A stretch of DNA of 64,000 nucleotides from the NCBI RefSeq assembly GCF_025466085.1, contig NZ_JANLOD010000018.1, positions 124,001 through 188,000 on the forward strand. The letters run 5' to 3'. Under the pieces are notes generated by a model. The model searched no databases, had not been told where the DNA came from, and saw only the letters and a list, made by a program, of their open reading frames with translations. This document shows, in pieces, positions 20,919 to 30,917 of the stretch. The number at the start of each line of letters is the position of its first letter. Position 1 is the stretch's first letter. The position numbers and the translations under genes are program-made. This DNA comes from Pseudomonas sp. 14P_8.1_Bac3. GTDB taxonomy: Bacteria > Pseudomonadota > Gammaproteobacteria > Pseudomonadales > Pseudomonadaceae.

Positions 20919-22202
20919 TTATTTCAATGCGGCGAATGCGCGTTCGGCGGCATCCAGGGTCAGCTTCAGTTCCGCATCGCCATGAGCGATCGAGGTGAAA
21001 CCGGCTTCGAACGCGCTCGGCGCCAGGTACACGCCCCCTTCGAGCATCAGGTGGAAGAAGCGCTTGAACAGGTTGGCGTCGCTGGCCATCACGTCATCGA
21101 AGGTCACGATGTCGTCGGCACCGCTGAAATACAGACCGAACATGCCACCGGCCTGCGTGGTCACGAACGGAATGCCGGCGGCATCGGCGCGTTGTTGCAG
21201 GCCGTCGAGCAGGCGGCTGGTGTAGTCCGTCAGTTCGTCATGGAAGCCTGGACGGCTGATCAGGCGCAAAGTAGTCAGGCCCGCCGCCATCGCCAGCGGG
21301 TTCCCCGACAAGGTGCCCGCCTGGTACACCGGGCCCAGCGGTGCGATGTGCGACATGATTTCGCGTTTGCCGCCAAAGCAACCGACCGGCATGCCGCCAC
21401 CGATGATCTTGCCGAAGGTGCTCAGATCCGGCGTGACGCCGTAATGCGCCTGCGCGCCACCGAGTGCGACGCGGAAACCGGTCATCACTTCGTCGAAGAT
21501 CAACACCACGCCGTGCTTGTCGCACAGGGTCCGCAGGCCTTCGAGAAAGCCCGGCGCGGGAGGCACGCAGTTCATGTTGCCGGCCACTGGCTCGACGATG
21601 ATGCACGCCACTTCCTGGCCGACTTCGGCGAGCAGGGTCTCTACTGCGTCGATGTCGTTGAACGGCAGGGTCAGGGTGTGTTTGGCGAACGCCGCCGGCA
21701 CACCGGCCGAGCTTGGCACGCCTTGGGTCAGCGCGCCGGAGCCGGCCTTGACCAGCAGGCTGTCGGAGTGACCGTGGTAGCAGCCTTCAAACTTGATGAT
21801 GCTGTCGCGGCCGGTGAAACCACGCGCCAGGCGAATCGCGCTCATGGTCGCTTCGGTGCCGGAGCTGACCATGCGCACCATCTCCATCGACGGCACGATC
21901 GAGCAGACCAGGTCGGCCATCTCGGTTTCCATTTCGGTCGGCGCGCCGTAAGACAAGCCGTGCTCCAGCTGCTTGCGCACCGCGTCCAGCACGTCCGGGT
22001 GGCTGTGGCCGAGAATCATCGGGCCCCAGGAGCCGACGTAATCGACATAGCGCTTGTCGTCTTCATCGGTGACGTAGGCACCTTCGGCGTGCTTGAAGAA
22101 CAACGGTGTGCCACCAACGCTCTTGAATGCGCGAACGGGCGAGTTCACGCCACCGGGAATGTGTTTCTGGGCATTGGCAAACAGCGTTTCGGAACGAGAC
22201 AT
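20919..22202 (-). CDS. hemL: Glutamate-1-semialdehyde 2,1-aminomutase
   Basis: PLP enzyme (427 residues) that makes 5-aminolevulinate from glutamate-1-semialdehyde, the committed C5-pathway step to heme. Class III aminotransferase features are [27 protein letters not shown] and the PLP Lys in [13 protein letters not shown]. It is full length. It ends the thiD-thiE-hemL cluster, 16 bases after thiE; this grouping is common in Pseudomonas. Confidence 0.97.
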   Translation of the reverse strand: MSRSETLFANAQKHIPGGVNSPVRAFKSVGGTPLFFKHAEGAYVTDEDDKRYVDYVGSWGPMILGHSHPDVLDAVRKQLEHGLSYGAPTEMETEMADLVCSIVPSMEMVRMVSSGTEATMSAIRLARGFTGRDSIIKFEGCYHGHSDSLLVKAGSGALTQGVPSSAGVPAAFAKHTLTLPFNDIDAVETLLAEVGQEVACIIVEPVAGNMNCVPPAPGFLEGLRTLCDKHGVVLIFDEVMTGFRVALGGAQAHYGVTPDLSTFGKIIGGGMPVGCFGGKREIMSHIAPLGPVYQAGTLSGNPLAMAAGLTTLRLISRPGFHDELTDYTSRLLDGLQQRADAAGIPFVTTQAGGMFGLYFSGADDIVTFDDVMASDANLFKRFFHLMLEGGVYLAPSAFEAGFTSIAHGDAELKLTLDAAERAFAALK

Positions 22203-22218
22203 GATCGGGCTCTCAAAA

Positions 22219-22842
22219 TCAGACTTTTAATAATTCGTTGAAGGCGCGGGCGCGGCGGGTGACCTGCGCCGTGCTCTCGGCGCCAAACAGGCCGTGAACC
22301 ACCGCCAGCAGATCGACCCCGTGGGCCACCAGCGGCGCGGCATTATCCAGCGTGATGCCGCCGATCGCGCAGATCGGCAGGTGCAGTTTGCCGCGGGCCT
22401 GGTCGAGCAGGTCGAGGCTGCAGGTCGGCGCACCGGGTTTGGTGTTGGAGTTGAAGAAGCGGCCAAAGGCGACATAACTGGCGCCTTCCCTGGCCGCTTG
22501 CTCGGCGAGTTCGAGTTGCGCGTGGCAGGTCGAACCGATGATCGCCTGGCGACCGAGCAGGGCACGGGCCGGAGTCAGTGGACCATCGGTTTGGCCCAGG
22601 TGCACGCCGACGTTCAGACGCGCGGCCAGTTCGGCATCGTCATTGATGATCAGATGAGTCTTGTAGCGGTCGCACAGATCGCGCAGCGCTTCGGCCTCAC
22701 GCAGGCGGCGGGCCTCGTCGCTGCTCTTGTCGCGGTATTGCAGCAGAGTGACGCCGCCTTCCAGCGCCGCCTCCACGTACGACAGGAATTTACCGGCCAG
22801 GAGCTGGCTGTCGGTAATGGCGTACAGGCCACGTAATTTCAT
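22219..22842 (-). CDS. thiE: Thiamine-phosphate synthase
   Basis: TIM-barrel enzyme of 207 residues that couples HMP-pyrophosphate with the thiazole phosphate to make thiamine phosphate. Visible elements are YAITDSQLL at the N-terminus, [30 protein letters not shown] and the C-terminal phosphate-binding IGGITLDNA. It lies between thiD (32-base gap) and hemL, and accepts the HMP-PP produced by ThiD. Confidence 0.96.
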   Translation of the reverse strand: MKLRGLYAITDSQLLAGKFLSYVEAALEGGVTLLQYRDKSSDEARRLREAEALRDLCDRYKTHLIINDDAELAARLNVGVHLGQTDGPLTPARALLGRQAIIGSTCHAQLELAEQAAREGASYVAFGRFFNSNTKPGAPTCSLDLLDQARGKLHLPICAIGGITLDNAAPLVAHGVDLLAVVHGLFGAESTAQVTRRARAFNELLKV

Positions 22843-22874
22843 CAGGCATGCCTCTGCGCTTTACGCATCGAAAG

Positions 22875-23672
22875 TTACGAACAGAAATCCAGCGGCAAGC
22901 GGCGCGGTACGAACTGACCTTTGCCCAGTTGCTCGGCATCTCGCAGGGTGCGCCACGTGTAGTTAAGCGCGCTCTGCACTGCGCTGGCGAGGTTTTCACC
23001 CAGCGCCAGACGACCGGCAAGGGCACTGGCCAGCGTGCAGCCGGAACCGTGATAACTGCCAGGCAAGCGTTCACAGGTGAAGGTTTCGCGGCGACCGTCG
23101 CGGCTGTACAGGCGATTGTGGATTTGTGCTTCATCGCCATGACCGCCGGTGATCAGCAGGTGCTTGACGAACGGCAGGAGTTTTTCAGCGCATTCGTCGG
23201 CGGTGCCTTCAGGCAGTTCGGCGAGGATGCGCGCTTCGGGAAGGTTAGGGGTGGCAATGATGGCCAAGGGCAGCAAGCGTTCGCGCATGGCGTAGCCGAC
23301 TTCATCCTTGCCCAGTCGTCCGCCGCCACCCGCGCGCAACACCGGGTCGCAGACCATCGGCAAGTGCGGGTGCGCCTGAAGCAGTTCGACCACAGTGTCG
23401 ACCATTTCCAGAGAACCGAGCATGCCCAGTTTGACCGCCGCGACTTCGGAATCGTTGAGCACGGCGTTGGCCTGGGCCAGTACCCACTCACGGTCGAGGA
23501 CGCGGAAGTCAGTGACGTTGACCGTGTCTTGCACGGTCAGGGCGGTGACGGCCGGAGCCGCATGACAACCCTGCGCGAGCAGGGCTTCGATATCTGCCTG
23601 CAAGCCGGCGCCACCACTGGGGTCGTGGCCGGAGAGACAGAGGACAACGGGGCGAGAGCTGTAGATATTCAT
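22875..23672 (-). CDS. thiD: Hydroxymethylpyrimidine/phosphomethylpyrimidine kinase
   Basis: A 265-residue ribokinase-fold kinase phosphorylating HMP and HMP-P. It shows LSGHDPSGGAGLQADI at the N-terminus, VCDPVLRAGGG in the middle and the anion-hole/base motif GSGCTLASALAG near the C-terminus. I chose the ATG at 23672 (MNIYSSRPV) over an in-frame start six codons upstream. It is first in thiD-thiE-hemL and divergent from ladS. I saw no TPP riboswitch in front of it. Confidence 0.95.
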   Translation of the reverse strand: MNIYSSRPVVLCLSGHDPSGGAGLQADIEALLAQGCHAAPAVTALTVQDTVNVTDFRVLDREWVLAQANAVLNDSEVAAVKLGMLGSLEMVDTVVELLQAHPHLPMVCDPVLRAGGGGRLGKDEVGYAMRERLLPLAIIATPNLPEARILAELPEGTADECAEKLLPFVKHLLITGGHGDEAQIHNRLYSRDGRRETFTCERLPGSYHGSGCTLASALAGRLALGENLASAVQSALNYTWRTLRDAEQLGKGQFVPRRLPLDFCS

Positions 23673-23965
23673 GGTGCGCGAGCTTACCACCAGTCGACCA
23701 GCGAGTCATGACAGCGGCTACAGGAATGCGCAACACGGCCGATGCAATGTAATGGGCTGACTACGTGCACAGCTTTATTGCCCTGAGCGCCGCTGGAACG
23801 CCCGTGCTAGAGCGTTTCTGTAAAATTTTTCAATGGTGTTCAATGGCCATCAACGGCTATGCTAGAGTGGATCCAAATCAATAACAGGTAATACCGGTTA
23901 TACGTCTACTCAAAGGGAATGAGGGGCTTCCTGAGATAAACCGGACAGGCCACGCTGGGGCTTAA
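23673..23965. other. Divergent thiD / ladS intergenic region
   Basis: This 293-bp region must hold promoters for both genes. Visible elements are a 10-bp-spaced direct repeat of TTCAATGG (23829-23836 and 23839-23846) and, just to its right, GGCTATGCTAGAGT with a plausible -10 (TATGCT, 23858-23863) pointing towards ladS. No RNA gene or REP element is seen. Confidence 0.45.
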
Positions 23966-26350
23966 ATGCGCTATTTGCTGATGTTGCTGTTTTGCTTGCC
24001 CCTTATGGCGAGCGCAGTCGAGTTCGATGAATTCACTCAAAGCCTGCCCTTGGGCCAAACCCTGCAAGTATTCGAGGACGTTGATGGTCAGGCGACCCTT
24101 GATGAGGTCCGCGCGCAAGCCGCGGCCGGGCGCTTCAAACCCCACGACGAGGCCACGCTCAACGCCGGTTATTCGCGCTCGGCATTCTGGCTGAAAATCG
24201 ACCTGCGCTATCGCCCGACCAATCCCGCCGCGCAGCGCACCTGGCTGCTGGAACTGGCCTATCCGCCCCTCGATCACCTCGATCTGTACTTGCCCGATGC
24301 TGCCGGTGCCTATCGACTGGTACGGCAGACCGGCGATGCCTTGCCGTTCGCCAGCCGCGAGATCCGTCAGAACAACTACCTGTTCGATCTCAACTTCACC
24401 CCGGATCAAGCGCAAACCGTCTACTTGCGCTTGCAAAGCGAAGGATCGATCCAGGCGCCGGTCACGCTGTGGTCGAGCACGGCGTTTCTCGAAGAGCAGC
24501 CGGTCCGCCTCTATGTGCTGGGGCTGATCTACGGCGTACTGTTGGGAATGCTGGTCTACAACCTGTTCATCTACCTCAGCGTGCGGGACACCAGCTACCT
24601 CTATTACATTTTCTACATTGCCTCGTTCGGGCTGTATCAGCTGTCGGTGAACGGGGCCGCCGTGCAGTATTTCTGGCCGAACAATCCGTGGTGGGCCAAC
24701 GCCGCCACGCCATTCTTCATTGGCTGCGCCGGGCTGTTCGGCAGCCAGTTCGCCCGCAGTTTCCTGCAGACCGCCACGCTCAGCCGCTGGCTCGACCGCT
24801 TGCTGCTGGCGTTGATTGCATTCGGGGCGATCGTGGTCGGGTTGTCGCTGATGACCAGTTACGCCTTGGCCCTGCGCCTGGCGACGACCCTGGCGCTGAC
24901 CTTCACCGTGGTGATTTTTGCCGCCGGGTTTTTCGCCTGGTGGCGCGGTCTGCGGGTGGCGCGGTACTTCATCATCGCCTGGTCGGCATTTTTACTCGGC
25001 GGCATCGTCAACACGCTGATGGTGCTGGGTTACCTGCCGAACGTGTTCCTGACCATGTATTCCAGCCAGATCGGCTCGGCCATCGAAGTGGCGCTGTTGT
25101 CCCTGGCCCTGGCCGACCGCATCAACGCCATGCGCGAACAACAGGCACAGACTCTGTTCGATGCCGGGCAAAAACTCGAAGTACTCAACCAGCAACTGGC
25201 GCACAGCAACAAGCTCAAGGATGAATTCCTCGCCACGCTGACCCACGAATTGCGCACGCCCATGAACGGGGTGATCGGCTCGCTGGAGTTGATGCAAACC
25301 GTCGAGATGGACCCCGAGCTGGAGCAATACCAGCAGACCGCCGCCGGTTCGGCACGGGACATGATGCGCATGGTCAACGGCATCCTCACGCTGACCGAGT
25401 TGCAGGCCGGCAAGCTCAAGGCCAATGCGTCGGCCTTCAGTTTGCGTGGTGTCGTCGACGCCTTGCGTCTGCAGTTCGAAGGCAATGCTCTGGGCAAGTC
25501 GCTGGACTTCAAGGTCGACGTCGCGCCGGGCCTTCCGGACCGCCTGCACGGCGACAGTACGAAGTTGCTGCAATGCCTGGAATGCCTGCTGGACAACGCG
25601 ATCAAGTTCACCCGGGTCGGCGGCGTGGCGCTGCGGGTCACCGGTAAGCCGGTGGAGCCGGGTCGCCTGGCGCTGTCCTTCGCGGTGATCGACACAGGCA
25701 TCGGTTTCACCGATCTCGGCGAGGCGACCCTGTACCAGCGCTTCTTCCAGCTCGACGGCTCGATGACCCGTGAATACGGCGGCCTGGGCGTCGGCCTGGC
25801 GATTTGTCGGCAACTGGTGGAGTTGCTGGGTGGGCATCTGACTCACCGCTCCGAACCCGGTCGCGGCAGCCGCTTCCAGCTCGATGTCGAGGTCGAACTG
25901 CCCGTGGTCGAGCGCGCGCCAACGCCCTTGATGACTCGGGAGTTGCACAACCTGCGCCTGCCCCAGGACTGCACCGTGCTGCTGGTGGATGACAACAGCA
26001 TCAATCAATTGGTCATGCGCGGGATGTTGCTCAAGCTCGGGTTCCGGGTGCGCACGGCCGACAATGGTGTGGCGGCCCTGGATTTACTGCGGTGTGAAAC
26101 ATTCGACGCGGTATTGGTCGATTGCCAGTTGCCGCCGCTGGATGGCGTATCGGTTTGTTGCCAGATTCGCGCCTTGCCGGGCTGTGAGGAATTGCCGCTG
26201 TTCATGCTGGCCTTGAGTGCTGATCGGGAACGCTGCCCGACCGGCGCCTTGATCGATCACCTGAACAAACCGGTGAAGTTTGAAGACTTGCAGGCGGCGC
26301 TGTATCGACGGGTGCTCTGTCCAGAACAAGGCGAAAGCGCCGACAATTAG
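23966..26350 (+). CDS. ladS: Hybrid sensor kinase LadS
   Basis: A 794-residue membrane sensor. Signal peptide to about 17; periplasmic 7TMR-DISM extracellular domain (about 25-170); seven membrane helices (about 180-385); coiled linker; HisKA with phospho-accepting His427 (LTHELRTPMNG); HATPase with LLDNAIKF, DTGIGF and GLGVGLAICRQ; receiver domain with acidic pair Asp675-Asp676, phospho-accepting Asp719, Ser751 and Lys768. The layout, length and position beside thiD match P. aeruginosa LadS (PA3974), which relays phosphate to GacS and raises RsmY/RsmZ, favouring biofilm and T6SS; that last part is family knowledge. Confidence 0.93.
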   Translation: MRYLLMLLFCLPLMASAVEFDEFTQSLPLGQTLQVFEDVDGQATLDEVRAQAAAGRFKPHDEATLNAGYSRSAFWLKIDLRYRPTNPAAQRTWLLELAYPPLDHLDLYLPDAAGAYRLVRQTGDALPFASREIRQNNYLFDLNFTPDQAQTVYLRLQSEGSIQAPVTLWSSTAFLEEQPVRLYVLGLIYGVLLGMLVYNLFIYLSVRDTSYLYYIFYIASFGLYQLSVNGAAVQYFWPNNPWWANAATPFFIGCAGLFGSQFARSFLQTATLSRWLDRLLLALIAFGAIVVGLSLMTSYALALRLATTLALTFTVVIFAAGFFAWWRGLRVARYFIIAWSAFLLGGIVNTLMVLGYLPNVFLTMYSSQIGSAIEVALLSLALADRINAMREQQAQTLFDAGQKLEVLNQQLAHSNKLKDEFLATLTHELRTPMNGVIGSLELMQTVEMDPELEQYQQTAAGSARDMMRMVNGILTLTELQAGKLKANASAFSLRGVVDALRLQFEGNALGKSLDFKVDVAPGLPDRLHGDSTKLLQCLECLLDNAIKFTRVGGVALRVTGKPVEPGRLALSFAVIDTGIGFTDLGEATLYQRFFQLDGSMTREYGGLGVGLAICRQLVELLGGHLTHRSEPGRGSRFQLDVEVELPVVERAPTPLMTRELHNLRLPQDCTVLLVDDNSINQLVMRGMLLKLGFRVRTADNGVAALDLLRCETFDAVLVDCQLPPLDGVSVCCQIRALPGCEELPLFMLALSADRERCPTGALIDHLNKPVKFEDLQAALYRRVLCPEQGESADN

Positions 26351-26423
26351 GCGGATATGCCACTTTGTTCGGCCTCGGGGCAGTGCTTAACTGACTCCCT
26401 TGGCTGACCAGAGGAGCCCCGTC

Positions 26424-28070
26424 ATGAACATGCATCAGTTCGCCGAAACCCACGAAGTCACCAACCAGCCGCCGTCCCTGGACGGCACCAATCTGTATCG
26501 CATCGACCTGCCTTTGCAGGAGTGGTCGCGGCGTTTCGGGGCCGGTTGGGCTGAGTCGCGGATCGACGCTTATGGCGCGCTGGCCGGCGGGCCGCTGATG
26601 GAAGCGGGGTTCCTGGCCAACCAGAACAAACCGGTGTTCAGCAGCCATGACCGTTATGGTCATCGCATCGACCTGGTGGAATTTCACCCGGCCTACCATG
26701 AACTGATGCGCACGGCGATCGAACACGGCTTGACCTCGTTGCCGTGGGCCCATCCGCAGTCCGGTGCCCACGTCGCCCGCGCTTCCATGACTTACCTGCA
26801 CAGCCAGGCCGAAGCCGGCAGCGGTTGCCCGCTGACCATGACGTTCGCCAGTGTGCCGGCGATGCGCCTGCAACCCGATCTTGCCGAGCAATGGTTGCCG
26901 AAGATCCTCGCCACCGAATACGACCCGCGCAACGTGGGCATGGCGCACAAGGCGGGTGTCACGATCGGCATGGCCATGACCGAGAAACAGGGCGGCACCG
27001 ATGTCCGGGCCAACACCACCAAGGCCTATCCGGTTGGGGCCAGTGGCCCGGGCCAGGCCTACGAGCTGGTGGGGCACAAGTGGTTCTGTTCGGCGCCGAT
27101 GTGCGACGCCTTTCTCACCCTGGCGCAGACTGACAAGGGCTTGACCTGTTTCCTGTTGCCGCGCCATCGCCCGGATGACACACGCAATCAGTTCTACATC
27201 CAACGCCTGAAGAACAAGCTCGGCAACAGTTCCAACGCCTCCAGCGAAGTCGAGTTTCGTGGGGCGCTGGCGTGGATGGTCGGCGAAGAAGGGCGGGGCG
27301 TGCCGACCATCATCGAGATGGTCGCCATGACCCGCTTCGATTGCATGGTCGGCTCCAGCTCGCTGATGCGCCAGGCCCTGACCCAGGTCAGCCATCACTG
27401 CGCCCACCGGAGCGTCGGTGGCAAGCTGCTCAGCGAACAACCGTTGATGCAGAACGTCCTCGCCGATCTGGCGCTGGAAAGCGAAGCGGCGCTGGCGTTG
27501 AGCCTGCGCATGGGCAAGGCGCTGGATCATCTGGACGACAGCCACGAAGCTAAATTCGCCCGCCTGGTGACGGCGGTGGGCAAATACTGGATCTGCAAGC
27601 GTGCGCCCGCGATGATCAACGAAGCGGCGGAATGCATGGGCGGCGCGGGCTATGTCGAGGACAGCATCCTGCCGCGCTTGTACCGTGAGGCGCCGGTGAA
27701 TTCGACGTGGGAAGGTTCCGGCAACGTGCAATGCCTGGACGTGCTGCGGGCGCTGTCGAAAGAGCCGGGTGTGCTCGATGTGCTGTTCAGCGAACTGGGC
27801 GACGGCCATGGCGATAAGCGCCTGGCGGCGCACATCAACCAGTTGTACACAGCCTTCAAGGACACCAGCGACATTCAATACCGCGCGCGGCAGCTCACCG
27901 AGGACATTGCCCTGGGGCTGCAGGCCAAGCTGTTGCTGGAGGCCGGCAATGCGGCGGTGAGTGATGCGTTCATCGCCAGTCGCCTGGGTTCTGCCGGTCG
28001 GGTATACGGCGCGTTGCCGCGGGGGCTTGAAGTGGAAGCGATCGTGGCACGATCGACCCCGTTTCTATGA
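26424..28070 (+). CDS. AidB-like acyl-CoA dehydrogenase
   Basis: A 548-residue flavoprotein of the acyl-CoA dehydrogenase superfamily, closest by length and layout to E. coli AidB (adaptive response). FAD-binding region features are GMAMTEKQGGTDVRANTT and YELVGHKWFCSAPMCD; the C-terminal helical domain contains CMGGAGYVEDS and the EGSGNVQCLDVLRAL segment. AidB family members bind DNA and may act on alkylating agents, but the substrate here is unknown. GAGGAG precedes the ATG at 26424; an earlier in-frame start lies inside this ribosome site. It follows ladS by 73 bp; position equals PA3972, from memory. Confidence 0.88.
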   Translation: MNMHQFAETHEVTNQPPSLDGTNLYRIDLPLQEWSRRFGAGWAESRIDAYGALAGGPLMEAGFLANQNKPVFSSHDRYGHRIDLVEFHPAYHELMRTAIEHGLTSLPWAHPQSGAHVARASMTYLHSQAEAGSGCPLTMTFASVPAMRLQPDLAEQWLPKILATEYDPRNVGMAHKAGVTIGMAMTEKQGGTDVRANTTKAYPVGASGPGQAYELVGHKWFCSAPMCDAFLTLAQTDKGLTCFLLPRHRPDDTRNQFYIQRLKNKLGNSSNASSEVEFRGALAWMVGEEGRGVPTIIEMVAMTRFDCMVGSSSLMRQALTQVSHHCAHRSVGGKLLSEQPLMQNVLADLALESEAALALSLRMGKALDHLDDSHEAKFARLVTAVGKYWICKRAPAMINEAAECMGGAGYVEDSILPRLYREAPVNSTWEGSGNVQCLDVLRALSKEPGVLDVLFSELGDGHGDKRLAAHINQLYTAFKDTSDIQYRARQLTEDIALGLQAKLLLEAGNAAVSDAFIASRLGSAGRVYGALPRGLEVEAIVARSTPFL

Positions 28071-28083
28071 CCCGCACGAAACC

Positions 28084-28172
28084 TGTGGGAGCGAGCCTGC
28101 TCGCGATAGCGGTGTGTCGGTCACGCTGATGTTGTCTGACGCGCCACCATCGCGAGCAGGCTCGCTCGCACA
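28084..28172. repeat. REPIN, GAGCCTGC type
   Basis: TGTGGGAGCGAGCCTGCTCG on the left and its inverted copy on the right with one change (CTCGCTCGCACA). It lies between the acyl-CoA dehydrogenase gene and amn. Confidence 0.88.
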
Positions 28173-28277
28173 TTGGATCTGCGCAGGACTTGGCATTTGG
28201 GCGGCACGCCACTGTTCCCGTGAAGCGACGATGCAGGCAAGATGAAGGCCTGCAAGTCAGAACACAGGATGCTGATC

Positions 28278-29741
28278 GTGACCGAAGCTTTTATTGTCGT
28301 TCAAACCGCCGAGCAAGCTGTGGACCAGCTTGCGCATTTGCACAATCGTGCAACCACCGCGCTGAACCAGGCGCTCAAGCGTTACCTCAAGGATCGAATT
28401 GAACCGGACGCCGAACAGCGTGCGATGTTTCGTTATCCTGAACTGCGTCTGACCTACCACTGCCAGGGCGAAGTCCCACAGACCACGCGCGCCTACGCCA
28501 AGGTTCAGTTGCCGGGGACCTACAGCGTCACCGTCACGCACCCGGCCGCTTTCCGTAAATACCTGCTGGAACAACTCGTGCCGCTGATGCACGACTTCAC
28601 CGTGACCGTGGAAGTCGGCATCAGCCAGCAGAATATTCCGTACCCGTACGTGGTCGAGCAGGGCGATGAACTGGCCGGCTCCGGCGTGACCGCCGCGGTG
28701 CTGGCGCGGGTGTTCCCGAGCACCGACCTGTCTGCCGCCACCGATGGCATTGCCGACGGCCTGTACGATTGGGAAAACACCGATCCGCTGCCGCTGGCGC
28801 TGTTCGATGCCGCGCGGGTGGACTTTTCCCTGCGTCGGCTGGTGCATTACACCGGCAGCGACTGGCGCCATGTGCAGCCGTGGATCCTGCTCACCAACTA
28901 TCATCGCTACGTGGACCAGTTCATCGTCCATGGCCTGGAGCAGCTGCGCAGCGACCCGCGTTTCGTGCGCATGGTCTTGCCGGGCAACGTGATCATCGAA
29001 AAGAGCATGGACCACGGCGAAGCGTCGGCGATTGCCGCGGGCGTGGTCTGGCACCGTTATCAGATGCCGGCCTATCACCTCATCGCCAGCGACGGTCATG
29101 GCGTGACCCTGGTGAACATCGGTGTCGGCCCGTCCAACGCCAAGAACATCACTGACCACCTGGCGGTGCTGCGTCCACATTGCTGGCTGATGATCGGTCA
29201 CTGCGGCGGCCTGCGTCAGTCGCAGACCATTGGCGATTACGTGCTGGCCCACGCCTACATGCGCCGCGACGGGATTCTCGACCGGGTCGTGCCGCCGAAC
29301 ATCCCGATCCCGGCCCTGGCCGAAGTGCAGATGGCGTTGCAGCAAGCGGCCGCCAACATCACCGGCGAGAAGGGCGACGAGCTGAAAAAACGCCTGCGCA
29401 CCGGCACCGTGCTGACCTACGACGACCGCAACTGGGAGTTGCGCTGGGCTCAGGAGCGGCCGCTGATCAACCTGTCCCGCGCCGTGGCGGTGGACATGGA
29501 AAGCGGCACCATTGCCGCCCAGGGTTATCGTTTGCGGGTGCCGTACGGCACGTTGCTCTGCGTCTCGGACAAACCGCTGCACAGTGAAATCAAGCTGCCG
29601 GGTTCGGCCAACGCGTTTTATGAGCGCGCGGTCAGCCAGCATTTGAAGATCGGGATCGAGGCCGTGGACCTGTTGCGCACCGAGCTCAATTCGCTGCACT
29701 CGCGCAAACTGCGCAGCTTTGACGAGCCGCCGTTCCGCTGA
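28278..29741 (+). CDS. amn: AMP nucleosidase
   Basis: Hydrolyses AMP to adenine and ribose 5-phosphate in purine salvage and AMP-level control. The 487 residues comprise an N-terminal AMN domain (LTYHCQGEVP) and a C-terminal nucleoside-phosphorylase-like domain with NIGVGPSNAKNITDHLAVLRPHCWLM cut here as the motifs IGVGPSNAKN and GHCGGLRQSQ, and AVDMESGTIAAQG. The GTG at 28278 is preceded by AGGA at 8 bases and gives a length near that of E. coli Amn (484); ATGs at 28269 and 28242 are possible alternatives. Confidence 0.92.
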   Translation: MTEAFIVVQTAEQAVDQLAHLHNRATTALNQALKRYLKDRIEPDAEQRAMFRYPELRLTYHCQGEVPQTTRAYAKVQLPGTYSVTVTHPAAFRKYLLEQLVPLMHDFTVTVEVGISQQNIPYPYVVEQGDELAGSGVTAAVLARVFPSTDLSAATDGIADGLYDWENTDPLPLALFDAARVDFSLRRLVHYTGSDWRHVQPWILLTNYHRYVDQFIVHGLEQLRSDPRFVRMVLPGNVIIEKSMDHGEASAIAAGVVWHRYQMPAYHLIASDGHGVTLVNIGVGPSNAKNITDHLAVLRPHCWLMIGHCGGLRQSQTIGDYVLAHAYMRRDGILDRVVPPNIPIPALAEVQMALQQAAANITGEKGDELKKRLRTGTVLTYDDRNWELRWAQERPLINLSRAVAVDMESGTIAAQGYRLRVPYGTLLCVSDKPLHSEIKLPGSANAFYERAVSQHLKIGIEAVDLLRTELNSLHSRKLRSFDEPPFR

Positions 29742-29760
29742 TGGTGGTCATGGTCATTTG

Positions 29761-29795
29761 ACGGTCGGGCCACTAGCATAGTGGGCCCTGACCGT
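29761..29795 (+). terminator. Imperfect hairpin between amn and rluE
   Basis: ACGGTCGGGCCACTA and TAGTGGGCCCTGACCGT pair with two single-base bulges around a GCA loop. No T run follows; it may be a weak terminator of amn or a structure in the rluE leader. Confidence 0.4.
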
Positions 29796-29812
29796 TAGAT
29801 GTCCTCTTTGCC

Positions 29813-30454
29813 ATGTCCCGTCCCCAACGTCCCGTTTCCCGCCGCCCTGGCGCGAAACCCGCGTCACCGTCCTCAGCCCCGCGCCGCATCGCCAAAGCGC
29901 CACCGGCCGAGCCGAAGCTGATTCTGTTCAACAAACCTTTCGATGTGCTGACGCAATTCAGTGATGGAGAAGGGCGGGCGACGCTCAAGGATTTCATCGA
30001 GATTCCCGGGATCTACCCGGCAGGGCGGCTGGACCGCGACAGCGAAGGCTTGCTGCTGTTGACCAACGACGGCCAGTTGCAGGCGCGGATTGCCGACCCG
30101 AAACACAAACTGGCCAAGACCTATTGGGTACAAGTGGAAGGCGAGCCGAGCGAAGCGCAGTTGCAGCGTCTGCGCGATGGCGTCGAACTGAACGACGGCA
30201 TGACCTTGCCTGCCGAAGCGCGGCAGCTGGATGAGCCGGCGTTGTGGCCGCGCAACCCGCCGGTGCGCTTTCGCAAAAGCGTGCCGACCTGCTGGCTGGA
30301 GTTGGTGATCCGTGAGGGGCGTAACCGTCAGGTGCGGCGCATGACCGCGGCGGTAGGCTTGCCGACGTTGCGTCTGGTGCGGGTCAGAATCGGTGACTGG
30401 TCGATCGAAGGGCTCGATCAGGGACAGTGGAAGGAAGTCCCGGCACGCTTATAA
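29813..30454 (+). CDS. rluE: 23S rRNA pseudouridine(2457) synthase RluE
   Basis: RsuA/RluB-class pseudouridine synthase of 213 residues without an S4 domain, as in RluE. A basic, Pro-rich N-terminal tail (about 1-33) precedes [11 protein letters not shown], the catalytic Asp in [18 protein letters not shown], and the C-terminal motif [11 protein letters not shown]. The final codons overlap those of the convergent DUF2788 gene by six bases. Confidence 0.93.
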   Translation: MSRPQRPVSRRPGAKPASPSSAPRRIAKAPPAEPKLILFNKPFDVLTQFSDGEGRATLKDFIEIPGIYPAGRLDRDSEGLLLLTNDGQLQARIADPKHKLAKTYWVQVEGEPSEAQLQRLRDGVELNDGMTLPAEARQLDEPALWPRNPPVRFRKSVPTCWLELVIREGRNRQVRRMTAAVGLPTLRLVRVRIGDWSIEGLDQGQWKEVPARL

Positions 30455-30658
30455 CGAGCCGGACTCGATCAGGCCGATTACCACGCTTTTGATCACGAAC
30501 GCCGCGACGCCCAGGCCCAGCACGAAGAACAGGATGAACGAGCCAAAGCGCCCGGCCTTGGATTTTTTTGCCAGGTCCCAGACGATAAAACCCATGAAAA
30601 TGATCAGGATGCTGACCAGTCCGGTCATCATCCATTCTTCGAATACTGCAGGATCCAT
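30449..30658 (-). CDS. DUF2788 small membrane protein
   Basis: A 69-residue protein with two membrane helices: [20 protein letters not shown] and, after a basic loop (KKSKAGRFG), [21 protein letters not shown]. It fits the DUF2788 family found in Pseudomonas at this position (PA3967, from memory). Function unknown. It is convergent with rluE and overlaps its stop. Confidence 0.88.
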   Translation of the reverse strand: MDPAVFEEWMMTGLVSILIIFMGFIVWDLAKKSKAGRFGSFILFFVLGLGVAAFVIKSVVIGLIESGSL

Positions 30659-30800
30659 TGGACATCTCCAGCGTGGGCGGGGCTAAAAGGCGCTGGAGTA
30701 TACGGCATGGGGGAGGCGCGGCGGGGTGGGCTGCGGCGGTGTGTCGCAGCTATTCGTCGCCTGGGCTGCGTGGCGCAAATCTCGTGAACGGCGCAAGAGC

Positions 30801-30904
30801 CCTGTAGGAGCAAGCTTGCGCGCGATGGTGGCGAACGATTACGCGGGCTGCCTGGATGCCAACGGTGTCTGGACTTCCATCGCGAGCAAGCTCGCTCCTA
30901 CAGG
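30801..30904. repeat. REPIN, GTAGGAGC type
   Basis: CCTGTAGGAGCAAGCTTGCG on the left and CATCGCGAGCAAGCTCGCTC followed by CTACAGG on the right. The arms carry GTAGG instead of GTGGG, a different REP subtype from most others here. Confidence 0.85.
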
Positions 30905-30917
30905 GGGAGTTGCGTAT

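Noticed and set aside
20982..22241. A 419-codon plus-strand frame opposite hemL
   Set aside because: Antisense shadow; hemL is complete with its PLP lysine.
26202..27878. A 558-codon minus-strand frame opposite ladS and the acyl-CoA dehydrogenase gene
   Set aside because: Antisense shadow; composition is His/Arg/Gln-rich, typical of reversed GC-rich codons, and both plus-strand genes have intact motifs.
28257..29699. A 480-codon minus-strand frame opposite amn
   Set aside because: Antisense shadow of a complete AMP nucleosidase gene; no recognisable domain.
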